Assembly: GCA_034620365.1 (NCBI GenBank)
Contig: JAQGEQ010000079.1
Coordinates: 248,001 to 312,000 of the forward strand
From: Pegea sp. RAD2-039
Taxonomy: Eukaryota; Chordata; Thaliacea; Salpida; Salpidae
DNA: 64,000 bases
Direction of reading: 5' to 3'
Within the stretch, counting starts at the first letter, position 1. Each line of letters opens with the position of its first letter. Shown here piece after piece: positions 25,056 to 40,600 of the stretch. The translations under genes and the position numbers were made by a program. The notes under the pieces are model-generated. The model was not told where the DNA came from. It ran no database searches and saw only the letters and a program-made list of their open reading frames with translations.

Positions 25056-25335
25056 TCTCTGTAGTGCATTGTAAATCATCCCCGCCTAGTACGCGGAAGG
25101 TCCCGGAATCAAATCCACACATACTTGCAACAAGGAAAATTTCAAAAGAGGCCCGGGTAGAAGGGCTTTGTTAGTCTGTTTTTTGACAATAATTTAAGAA
25201 GACGTAAACCTCCGAATTTAAAACCGGAATTAGAGCCTTGTAGACAGTTCGTCACACTACTGCTGCATGGCAGCAGTTGGATCTCTGAAATTTTTGCCCT
25301 AGCTTACAACATGACTATTCTCGGCTAAAGCAGGC
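25055..25335 (+). repeat. Probable tRNA-derived SINE
   Basis: A GC-richer segment of about 280 bases whose left end resembles a tRNA: CCCGCCTAGTACGCGG reads as an anticodon arm (stem CCGC/GCGG, seven-base loop with AGT in the anticodon position). It is followed by GGTCCCGGAATCAAATCC, a degenerate B box and T arm. The remainder (about 25140-25335) is non-tRNA and has a short hairpin, CTGCTGCATGGCAGCAG. Layout and size suit a SINE with a tRNA-Thr-like head. No poly-A tail or target-site duplication could be fixed by eye. Confidence 0.5.
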
Positions 25336-25984
25336 CATATAACTAAAATTGTTTTCATTAAATTTATCAGGTTTACTTTACTATAAAACTGCATTAAAAG
25401 TTTTCTCAAGCGTGATTAATAAACAAAGATAAAGAAATATTAGATTAACAATTTGAAAACAACAGAACGTTGTGAAATTCATTTCTGATTTGACAGTTTT
25501 TGTTGTAATATTGAGATAAAATGTTCGCTTAATTTCTTAAAGTAATTTTTGTTAAAATTATTTTTCCTTATCTTAATTTAAAAATAAAATGTAAGTTGTG
25601 AACTTTGAATGTTGAACATATTTTCTAATTTGGCTCAACACGTTTTGAGTATAAGGCTATTAATTCTACAATAATTGACTGTTGACAGAAACTTTATTGA
25701 AATTGTAGTTAATTTGATATTTAAATATGGATTTCAATTGTTTATTTTCTTTTTATTCTGAGAAGCATTTGTTTGAATAAAATAATTGAATATGGAAATA
25801 ATTTTATTTTGTCTAGAAATATTGTTATATAGATAAATAATTAATCGATAAATATAATTTATTGAATTTATGACTTCTAAGCTTATTTTTTTTTAAACCT
25901 AAACTAAAACAGTGATTGCTATTTTTAGGTTGCTATTTGCATTAAGTAGTTAATTTAGAAGAAATTGTTTAACTAACTTTGATT

Positions 25985-29652
<3,668 letters not shown>

Positions 29653-29660
29653 TGCTTTCG

Positions 29661-29693
29661 AATAAAAATCAAACTACGATTTTCAGTTTTATT
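29661..29693. terminator. Facing polyadenylation signals of NSUN2 and RBMX2
   Basis: AATAAA on + at 29661-29666, nine bases past the NSUN2 stop, and AATAAA on - (TTTATT on +) at 29688-29693, 37 bases past the RBMX2 stop. The two 3' untranslated regions must overlap or abut. Confidence 0.7.
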
Positions 29694-29729
29694 ATTTGAG
29701 AAAAAAATTAAAAAAAAAGACTGATGACG

Positions 29730-32382
29730 TCATCGTCGTCGCGATGAGTAAGCACGAGGTCTTCTGTCGTCTTCATCATAGTAATGAGATCGTGACGATT
29801 TGTGACGAGAACGCTCGTCGTCATGGTGATGACCAGATCGGGATCGGCTACTGACGTCATCATGGTGATGACGCGAAGATTTGTGACTTCGTCGCGGACT
29901 TTTTTCTTCATCTTTTCTGGAGGATTTGTGTCTTCGTTCTGGGACTTCTGAAGATTCTTTCGGATGCTCTTTACGAATCTTCAAAAACTCTTTATCTAAA
30001 GATCGATCCTTGTCGCTTCTCTCCGGACTTTCATCGCGATACTTCCCGCTTGTTTCCGGGGATTCCCCTTGTTGCTGTTGAACCTTTTTGTTCTTCGAAC
30101 TCTTCTTCTTTTTCACTTCTTCCTCAGAAGACTCTGCTGATCGCTTTCTTTTCTTGCTTTTCTCTTTCTTACGTTTCTTCTTTTTCTTTTGTTCTATCAA
30201 TTAACCAATCAGCAAGCTGCAAACTTCTCACAGATACAAACTCACTTTCATCATCTGAAACTTCTATCACTTCCTCTTTCACTTCAATCTCTTCTTTCAC
30301 TTCTATCACATCTTCTTCTTTATCTTTGTAGATGTGCATCACTTCTGGAGCAACTCCGTGCTCTCGGACTTTTTGAGTTAACTCATCAACGTTTTCTTCA
30401 TCATCTTTTGGGACTTTGTACGATTGTACATGATCAACGCGCATTTGCCGACCCCTCACCTGCCACCAACAATTTGTTTACATCGAGATATAATTACAAT
30501 ATTTGAAAATTTTTAACAAAAATTAATATTCAGAGATATTTGATCTACAAACCAATGAACTATTCAAATTATCAACCGCTAGTATAGTACTTCTTTGATC
30601 TTCATAACACACAAAAGCAAAACCTTTTGATTTACCAGTTCTTCTATCACGAATTAGATTGATATTTACAATTTCACCATATCTAAAAATGAGATATGAT
30701 TATAAAAAAATCGAAATATATACTGAAAGTTGTTCTGACATATAAATCATATTTAAGAAAACTTACTTTCTTTTAAACCTAATGTATTTCTACTAACAGT
30801 TTTATTATTTACTGTACAAATTTTAAATGGTCACAAGATGAAATCATACTTTAAAAGTAATGTTCATTATTCTTCAGTTATTAGCTTCTCAATCAAAGAG
30901 TTCTTTCATAATATTAGTTTATTACAAAAGAGATAGAAATAAGCTACTAAACTACCGAATAATTTCTCAATTAACTTCTGTAGAATTGAGTATTTCCTAA
31001 AAAAATCTTCTCTAGAACAACAAACTCTCTGATTGTCAGTTCCTCTCTCAAAAATTTTCCAGTGAAAAACTGTTATTTTTCAACAGTTAAACAAAAGTTT
31101 AACTTAGGTTCTTTATCGACTAACTGTTCAGTACAAAATCAGTTACTCTTTAATCTTCTTTGGAGTCTACTGACTAATGGCTTTAATCCAGACAACTCCA
31201 GCTAGCCACAGACATATGCCTTTCAATAAATAAACCTTCAAACTCGAAGCAACATGACCAGACTTACATCTAAATAAGAATAAAATTTCCCAATAACTGG
31301 TGATTAAAGACTTCGGTATCTTTATATCTCACGATATGAATAGTTTTATCACGTAAGTTATTTGCTGAGAATATATGTAAATTATCAGATAATTTAAGAC
31401 CAGAAGTATATAGGCATTTTTCACCACATAAATCCGTCCCAAATTAAAATTCAACTCTTCCGTATAAAGTCCTCACTTTGAAAAATAAAAGCTTTTCTTA
31501 GATGCGGCATATTCTCTTCTTCATTCAAAGACCGTCTCAATTGGCCTAATAATTAAATTCTTGCAATACAGACGCTGTTTTCTGACTTCGTACTACTATC
31601 TAACATTATTAACGGTTTTTCTCATCTTATTTTCAATGAGCTCTTTAAAGATTTTTTATACGTTCTCTGAGATTTTACATTTGAAACTAAACCACTTAAC
31701 AACGTTAATATCATCTACTGGAGTAACAGCTTTTTCAATAAGGTAACTACTATTTGAAACTTTCTTCTCAATTCTATTACATCACGATGAACCACCTATT
31801 TTACAATTTTGTTTAAAAAATATATAAACAATTTCCTTAGCAAGTGATAATTTCATTCATAATTTTTAATTTACTTAAGCTTCTGCAGTGTCCCTATTCT
31901 TTTTATATTAATTATGCTGAAATGTGCTATTACATTATCTTTCCTTCATATTCTGTTGTTCTTGTTTGCTATAAACAGCAGAATTCATCACTAATAAATA
32001 CAACTTACTGTGAAAAAATGCATATTATGTCACCCTCAGATAAGTCAAATGGAAGGTTACCAGCATACACCCAAGCACTTTCTTTATAAGTGTTATGCCA
32101 AGATGCTGAAGTACCAGCAATTCCCATTTGCAATTCACGATCATTCAACTCATTGATACTCCGAATTTTTGTTAAAATACTGAATAAAAAGCAATTTAAA
32201 AATTTAATTTAGGACTTTATTATAGAATTAAGCAATCTAATGTTTTTGGATTCAATCAAAAACAGAAATTTTAATAATTTATTTTCAACTAGGAAAAAGT
32301 AACTTCAATTTATAAAAATTTTATTTAAAAACTATAGATAATCAAATCATATATCCTGGACATATAAAAGCACTTACTTCAT
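29730..32382 (-). CDS. RBMX2: RNA-binding motif protein X-linked 2 orthologue, five coding exons
   Basis: RBMX2 (yeast Ist3/Snu17 type) is an RRM protein of the activated spliceosome and retention-and-splicing complex. Exons on minus: 32382-32378 (five coding bases, ATG AA), 32179-32009, 30682-30553, 30459-30246 and 30193-29730; about 327 residues, near the human length. The N-terminus reads SINELNDRELQMGIAG then SWHNTYKESAW; RNP2 is WVYAGNLPF, RNP1 is KGFAFVCY, and EGDIICIFSQYGEIVNINLI and RVDHVQSYKVPKD are family signatures. The rest is an acidic stretch (DVIEVKEEIEVKEEV) followed by lysine/arginine/serine-rich, RS-like sequence. A 52-base intron (30194-30245) joins two frames. The long intron 30683-32008 contains no gene I can see. 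Confidence 0.95.
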
Positions 32383-32389
32383 AATGACT

Positions 32390-34030
32390 TCTTACCAACA
32401 GTTTCAAACTTTTCAAGAATTACAAAATTTTTGATAATAATACTAAAAAAAAATAAAGAATATAAAATCATTACTTATAATCAAATTTTGGTGAGTTTAT
32501 TTAAAATATCTTAATATATTACATGTAACTAAATGTATTTGGTTTCATATAATCAGTACTGAAAATGTAAATGTATTATAGCACAAGGTCTATGTAGTAT
32601 ATCATCACAAATAAATATAAACTTAAAAACTAATCTTAGATATATATTGTTAAAATGACTAATTATTTTATAGTAATCTAAGTTAAGAATTCAATTTGTA
32701 TTTGCATATAAATTTATATATGATTATTAAAATAAAGACTACTTATAAACATAAGAGAATAAAAACTATAAAATAAAATAATTTATAATAAAACAATAAA
32801 ATTGTAACATATTAATGAGCAATTTTAAAGAAGTATTTAAGAAAGAACAACATTAAAATCCAATTAAATATAATAAAATCAATAAAAGATATATTCATTG
32901 CATTTTAAAGTACATTATTTTATAATTTATGAAAAAAAAAATAAGTTTATTTATTATAACAAGGTAAAGAATATTCTAAATTTATTAAAAAGAAGAAAAA
33001 AATATAGAAATAAAATCTAACAAAGTTCAACCAGCTTTTAACAAAAAAAAACTAAAAAGGTTTTAACAAATGTATCAACTTTAATTAAATCAAAAGTAAA
33101 CTCAATTAAGTATCTCTCATTTGACTTTCAGTTATAAGGAATAATTAATACAACCAAAGTTACGTTTGTACGAGTAAAATTATCACAACAAATTTGGTTA
33201 AAATTCTTAGAGCTGCACATTTATATTAAATAATAAATATCTAAGTAAACAAACAATAAAAACCATTTGGTAACAACAAAACAAGAGACAGTGAAAATAT
33301 TTTAAGATAATACATTTTAAAATTTGTCTAAATTAGAGACTTGCTTACAATTATGGGGAAATTACATTTTGAAGCTGGAAGTTTTATTAAATACTAGAAC
33401 TTAGTTAAATCTATTTAATTAATTAATTACTGATTTAATCATTATTATTGTATGATGCAATCATTTTATAGAAGTTTAAAACCTATACAACAAAAATAAA
33501 GCTTTGAAATACAATAGAGTTTACTTTGTAGTTAGTATTGGAGTCAGACTTAACTGTAGTACTAAATTGCTAATATTTTTAATCATAAATAATTTGACGA
33601 CATGCTATCTTAATAAGCTTACTTTGCAAAACACTTTAGAACAACCTTTGAGACCCATCTTCTTATAATATTAAACATTCGTAGAATTTCTTTAACAATC
33701 TATTATAAAATGATCACCTTGTAGTTTGGATAACTTTGTGAAATAAACTTTAACAAAGCTATTTTAAAGCTTATTTAAACTTTAAATTATAAAGCTGTCT
33801 CTAACTATGGGTAAATAGTATAAATGCCTTGTGATTGTTTTGGGAGAAGCAAATGCTATAGGAGTTCATTCAGACCAAAATATAATCTGTTGACTTTGTT
33901 GCCAGTAAAAATAAAGATTTTGTACAAAAAATTTGTTAAAGCTTAAATGGTATATTTGCTATTATCAATCAATTTATATATTTCAAAATTATTATAATTC
34001 TGTGTTTTATTTTTATTTTAAGAACTCTTC
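32390..34030. other. AT-rich intergenic DNA
   Basis: Upstream of RBMX2; the first part presumably includes its 5' untranslated region and promoter, but no specific element is recognisable. No other gene seen. Confidence 0.5.
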
Positions 34031-34039
34031 ATGACCCAA

Positions 34040-35065
34040 GCAATTGATAGCATTATATTACACCTTACTGAGTAAACGTCACGATTCTATTCATCAGCAT
34101 TTGTGTATCTGACTAGATCGCTGAAAGAAACGTTGGGCTACCTGCCATCGTGCGTACATCAGGTCAACCTTCCGCAGTTCAACTTTCTTTACACTTTCAT
34201 CATCTTGTTTATTGACTTGAATAAGTACAGAACATTGAACATATCTTCATCTGAAGGAATAGCATAAATCTCTCTTCTTACTTCCTCAAGTCTATCTCTA
34301 TTGTGGTTCCCATTTCCTAGCTCGTGAGGCAGATCTCTTCTTCTACTTTCCTTTTTTTAATTTTTCTACCTGATAATAACTAGAGGGTCCGGATGCACAC
34401 AAATGCTAAGTTCTGGTCTTGGCCATCATAGTAGCTCCTCTCTTATTTCTTTTTCTATTTGGCTGTTTTTTTAGATGACCCAAGAAAGTTCCTTCCAAGT
34501 ACCACCTCTACACCAAGGTCTTCAATGACAACCAACTTTACATTTTTCTACTATTTCTCATACAGATGGAGATTGACTTTTAAATCTTTGTTATCTTGCA
34601 CATCTTAGATGACTCAGCTATCTTTGCTTTAAATTTATTTCAAGCTTTGTGACTTCTTAAGTTCTGAGGAACCTTTCCACTTACAAAGCTCTTCCAAGAT
34701 CTGGTATCTCGAATACCCTACCTCTTATATAGATCTCCACCATCACATGGTTCAATTTATTAGACAATCCGTTAAATCCCAGTACTTCATGCCCTTGGCT
34801 AGTCCCTGCAGCTCTCTCATTATTCTGCCTTCCTGACCACCACTTTGAAGACCTCTTTTAAAGATGACTATAATATCCCTTCTTCCCACATTTGAAACTT
34901 ATGTTCGATCCAGCTCGAAATTTTTTTAAATCATGAGGGTTTGTATTCTTCGATGTAATTGCTAAAAGGTTTCTTCCACCAACACCATTTGATGGATACC
35001 GACGGGCTATTTGTGTCTATGGACAGCTTACTTGGTTTTGACACTTGATCCATTTTTTCATATAA
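34040..35065 (-). mobile_element. Probable LTR-retroelement gag relic
   Basis: About 1 kb of higher GC than its flanks. On minus from about 35048, MDQVSKPSKLSIDTNSPSVS-type sequence continues with a KWCWWKKPFSNYIEEY-like segment. This resembles the N-terminus of Gypsy-type gag proteins (a leader, then tryptophan/lysine residues and FxNFIEE), allowing for one frame adjustment. After that there are stops and frameshifts, and only stretches such as the HELGNGNHNRDRLEEV region can be read. I see no zinc knuckle, protease or reverse transcriptase. GC-richer sequence to about 35420 could be remains of the adjoining LTR. Assignment rests on a short match and may be wrong. Confidence 0.35.
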
Positions 35066-35429
35066 AAAAACTTTGTTACAATAAAAAGGAACTTAATATA
35101 CTTATTCACATAGAATTTTATTCAAATTTATAATAGCTAAACCAAAAAGAAACTATCTTAACCGTTGCTAAGCTTCAATAGCGCCAAAACAACTAGCAAC
35201 AATTCGCCCAAGATACAGATTTTTATATTTTGAATAAATTGTAGTGATAATAACCTTTTATAGAACTTTATTTACTATTAAGGCGACTAATAACAAGGAT
35301 AAGTGTACTAACGAAACGCGCAACCCCAACTTAGCGTATTACCGAATGACAACGGTCTATACGAGAATAACATTTACCACATTTACATCAGCGGTAAAAT
35401 ACTTTACTGTTATATCACACTAAATGAGA

Positions 35430-37660
35430 AAAAGTTTTGTGTTATGCATTATACAAGAAGCTTGGTGTTTTACGGGTGGTTATTTGGCCACTCTCTAACT
35501 ATTGAGTGAAAACTTTTGTGACAAATTTTTCATTAATTAAGATTCTGCTAGTTAGAAGTTTTAGTTTAAATTTTATCTAGTTGATTGTTTAATATATTTG
35601 ATTTAATATAGTTTTATTTATAGTCTATAAATTGTAGTAAATACTACAAATTAGTTCTCTATATTTTGTACTGTTCGGACATTCAAATTTGATAATATGT
35701 TAAGAAACACTTTTCTATAAAACTGTTTTAAACAGATGATTTTAACTGGCGTTAATGGTTTTTTATTTAACTTGATCAGCGTACTTTTAAGTAAGATACT
35801 TTTCTAAATTAAAAAAAGTGTCCTAATTAATATACATTTGTCATTGACTTTAACTTTCAGACAGAAACTAATTAGAATACAAACTTATATTTTCTCCTAT
35901 ATTTGCAAATACTTAAATTAGAACTAATTACATTATAAAACGTTACATTGTAAGTATCATACAATGTGCTTGTTTATGAGAAGACTTTAAAACTCACATT
36001 TTAGTAAAAGTTATAGCTACAAGTAAAAATTTTGAAAACGTCTTCTTCATAGAATTACACATTTTCGTAGAAAGTTGTATTTTTAAAAAATTAACTAATT
36101 TTTAGTTGTATAAAATCCATATAAAAGACAATAAATTGAAAAGTTGTTTAGCAAAATAAACTTTTATAGAAAACTTTGGCTAGTACGTTTGGAATACCAA
36201 ATCTTTTTAATTTAAAATCAATAATTGGAGAAAAAACCTGAATTTAGATATTTATAATCATAGCAACAATTTTAGCAAACTAAATAAAGATATTATTCAA
36301 TCAAATATAGATTTTTTTTATATAAATGCATTAGAAATTTGTAAAAAATTACGTAAAAAATAATAAGGAAATCTTTTCCTTAATTTGAAATAATGATTAT
36401 TTTATGACCTACGTTTTTTGGCGTCATTAAGCGCTCTAACAAGGTTAAAGTTTATTGATCGGTTAAAAAGTTAATTTGGCTAAGATTGAAATGTAGCGGA
36501 TATTACAAGGTAAAGCTTAAGTTTTTTGAATTGGAACAAATATTTCTTGAAAACTTATAATTATTTTACATATCGAATATTGGCAGTCAGCATATGCAGT
36601 AAATCACCGTAAATAGAAATCGTTTTTCAAATCATTTACTTGGTCTTTGATTTTTTATTTCTCATATATCTCCACACATAAGTCGATTGTTTTTCTTTCT
36701 TTATATATTTTACAATAGAATAATTTTTAATTTTAAGTGGAGTACATTTGTCAATTTTCATTATTATTATTGACCCTAAATTTCAATAAATAATATAATA
36801 ATAATATAATAATAAATAAATAAATTTCAAATATAAATTTAATAAACAGTTTAGAAAATGTCTTTGATTTTAAAGTGAAAATTCTTTGTTAGTTCTTTGA
36901 GTTTCTAAATTAATAAAGGCTATTTATTTTAAATTTCAATTTGGCTGCATGACAGGAAACTTAATTACTTATGTTAATATCAAAGCTTTTTGATGCTTTA
37001 TAAAAGTTTTTTTCTTAAGTTTTCTTTGAATTTTTATTCAAAGAAGCTTTTAAAGATACATTGTGATTGGAACTAATTAAAACTATTGATTTTTTTCAAC
37101 AAATTTAAACATCTGTTTAAATAGCTCAGTTTAAGGAACAAAAACAGTTTAATTAAACATATTGTTTAATTAATAAAACATTACTTAAACTAAAACGTCA
37201 TTAAAATGTGATTAAACCTTCTACAACTTTTTAAAAAATTAGTATTTAAATACGAAAGTAAAAGTAGATTAATTTTTTCCATCGACTTGTTTGCTTGATT
37301 TAACGAGCTTTTAAAAATGTATAAAACACAAATAACAATAAGCTTTCTAAAAAGCATATGCAGTAGAACAACAAATAAATATTTAAAAGAGCTTTTTCTT
37401 AAGATTACATATTTTGCAAAAGTTATAAGTCTTGAAAATTCTCTTTTTTATTATTGAAAATAAAAGATATATACATTTCTAAAAAGTTACAACAATACAG
37501 TAATATAACAATATACTAATTTTAAAAACATCAAAAGTTTTTACGATGAAATAAAAACCTTTAATAAGGTAAAGATCAATGTACATTAGAATCAGAGATG
37601 TATTTGGCAAGATCCAGCAGCCAGTAACTTGTTAGTAGCCTTTGATCAAAATCAAATGTT
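35430..37660. other. AT-rich intergenic DNA
   Basis: Includes a simple TAA/TAAA-rich tract at about 36785-36825. No gene seen. Confidence 0.5.
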
Positions 37661-37667
37661 AAAAGGT

Positions 37668-40600
37668 TCATGTTGTTAAGGCTGTAGTAACTCTGGCGTC
37701 TTCTGTAGCACTTAATACTTGACTTTTATTGTTGGCTTCAGATACCAATTGGCTGTTTCTGTATTTTTGTAAACATAAACAAATATGTAAGACATGATAA
37801 TGATGTTTATAAGTTAACAAACGGAAGCTGTGTTCAGTGTTTTGTGAATCATTTTACGGTATCGATGTCATATTGTGACTTGCTTTCATTAGTTACTTGT
37901 TTTTCAAAAAAAACTTTTCTCGCAACTTTTATTTTCTGGTTGTGAGAGTGAAAGTAGAGTAATTGGTCAACAATAAATTTATATTCATGCATCTATCACG
38001 AAATTGAGATTAAAATATAAGAAGATAAACTGACTTCATTCGAGTCACTGCCGTTTGACTAGCTTCTCTAACTTTACGTTTTGAACCCGAGTAGTATGAT
38101 CCGTACGCCATGTCGGATCTTCTGAAGGATTCACGAAATTTGGTGGTGGCCTCCCTGAAATTTAACAATTTTTTACTACTCGACTTAAAACAGATTTCTT
38201 CAATATTAACAGTTTTGTTTATCAAGTGTTTGATACTTTCAAAAATTCATACTTTAAATGATGTCTTCTAGTTTATAAATCTATTAAAACGCAAAAAAAA
38301 CTCTTAGAAAATGTTAACCCATAAAATTCGATCACTAAAATAATTACTGGAATAGATGTTTGTATTTGAAATTTCAAGAACTCTGTATTTCTAATAGTGT
38401 ATAAAACTGCTGTATTTTCAAGACTTCAGAACGATAAAAACAATTTGTTGAGCAAAACTTGTTAAATTAGCAAACAAAAGAGCAGGTACAAAATAATTTC
38501 CATGCGGTGAAGCAAGTGAAACTGCTTCAAGCAAATAAAAAAGAGAATCTAACAAAATAAGTTGTTCGTGCTTGTACTAAACGAGTACAGAAAACACCCT
38601 GTTGTTTTCTTCCTACCATGGCAAGTATGTACACGTTTAGAAGGTGTTTTGTTTGTTTTTCCTTTCGAAAACCATTGGTTGACGGCCCTTGACGGCCATA
38701 TTCTCAAGTTTCGAAGCTCTCTGGGAAGAAAGTGACCATTAAATCCATTCGTCCAGTTGTTTAAACATCATGTGTTAACTATAGCTACATCACGTGACAC
38801 GTCGTAAGCATTGGCTAGATTAAATCTCTCTAAGCAATTTTGATCATCTTAATATAATAAGATGACCAGCTTTCTATACTTATAATCGATACTAGTTGTC
38901 TGATCAAAGACACTAGATCAATCCTAAGATTATGAGCAAGAATATGAAAAATTTCAAGTCTTTCCTTGATTTTGTTTGAAGAATCAAGAATAGAAAATGT
39001 TAAACCAACAACGAGAAATCGACAACAAGATGATTATACAAGATTTGCATGAATATCAAACTTTTATTCGATTAAAAATGTTTAATAAGACCTTTTTCAT
39101 CTTTAATCTCAAAATTTCATCAACTTTAGTTTATTTTTTAGTTAAAAAAGTTAGATGAAATTATATTTTAAAATATAGATGATTGAGTTTAACTAGTAAC
39201 AACAGAATCATAGATAAACAATATATGACAGAAATGCATGACATCAACCGCAACATGCAACAACATAAAAATTTAATGAATCATTCCAGAAAATACATCA
39301 CATCATCAAGCATGTTAACAGCTCATTTGAATTACTGCCAAATTAGTCATTCTGTTTTACTTACGACCATCGCCTAGAAAAATTTGTTCCAAGAAAACTA
39401 TAGAGATAGGGATTAAGAGCCGAGTTGAGATAACCAAGCAAACCACCAACGGCACTGATGGTATAGCAAAAATTTGGCTGCCATGGATACAATTCCATTA
39501 GTACTAAGTAGGTGAAAGAGACTAACTTACTGAAGGTTCAATTATTCCAACCATCTTAGCAAGATGTACAGCATGAAATAAAATCCAGCAAAGAGTAAAC
39601 GAAAGAACAAGCGTTGCGCACATCATCGTTACTCTACGTCGATCTCGATCTGATCTTGTTGAAGTTTTGCGAGTTTTTGATCCTCCACTGGCGGGAATTT
39701 GACGTAAGTTACTGGACTGTACTCTAGTGGATCGTAATTTTGAGATGATTAGCCCATAAGAAGCAATCATCACCTAGATAAAGATTGATGAAATAATTTG
39801 GTAATTAGTAGCTTTAAAAAAAGCTTAAATAACTTTTCAGACAAAAAATTATTTAAAATTTAATTGTTTATTAGTTTTTTAATTTTTAATGGAGCTTTTT
39901 AAGTCAAAAGATCTGACTTCTAATTTTCTTATTGAATTAAATCATCAAACTTTGCAAATCTCAAAATTCGAAATTTTAGAAAACTTGAAAGAAGTTTACA
40001 CTCACAAATAGAGGGAAGATGAACATTCCAAAGAAATTAAAATAAATGATTCCTTTCCAAACCGGTGGTGATTCATCGTAACTACAATACAAGTGTTCGT
40101 CTTCATTGAAAGCTGTATTTCCCGAGAAACCGTCTGAAGAATTCTCCAAAATTCCCAAATCAGGAAACATGAAATCTCCACCAGGAAACGTGTCACCTAG
40201 TACCCAGGGATCTGTATCAGGCATTGCTGTTATTCCAAGTGAGTCATTTCCAATTTCATTTAAGTCAGGAAGATCACTTGGAAAAAATGTGCTGTCTTCA
40301 AGAGAGGAGGTATCTGAGAACATTACACTGAATTTAATTTTAATGTAATTGTTATAAAGGTTGAAACTAGTGTAGTCTTTTAATATGTGTCTTTAATAGC
40401 TTTTCGATCATATAAATGAATTACTAATATGATTAGAAATAAAAGACTTTACTTATTATAAAATTGCCTAATATAAATTTACTAAGCTCTAATAAAAGTC
40501 ACAGCTATAAAATAACTTAATTTGCAAATATAAGTACCGATGTGTTTCATAATCATTTAATGTTAGCACAAAATGTACAAAACTTGTTATTTTGATATTG

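Noticed and set aside
30050-30506. Plus-strand open frames rich in Ser/Phe opposite RBMX2
   Set aside because: Antisense of the lysine- and glutamate-rich RBMX2 tail; no independent support.
39525-39551. 27-base GTAAGT...CTTAG intron in the GPCR
   Set aside because: Too short for the splicing seen elsewhere in the window, and removing it runs into TAC TAA; a single-base frameshift explains the data better.
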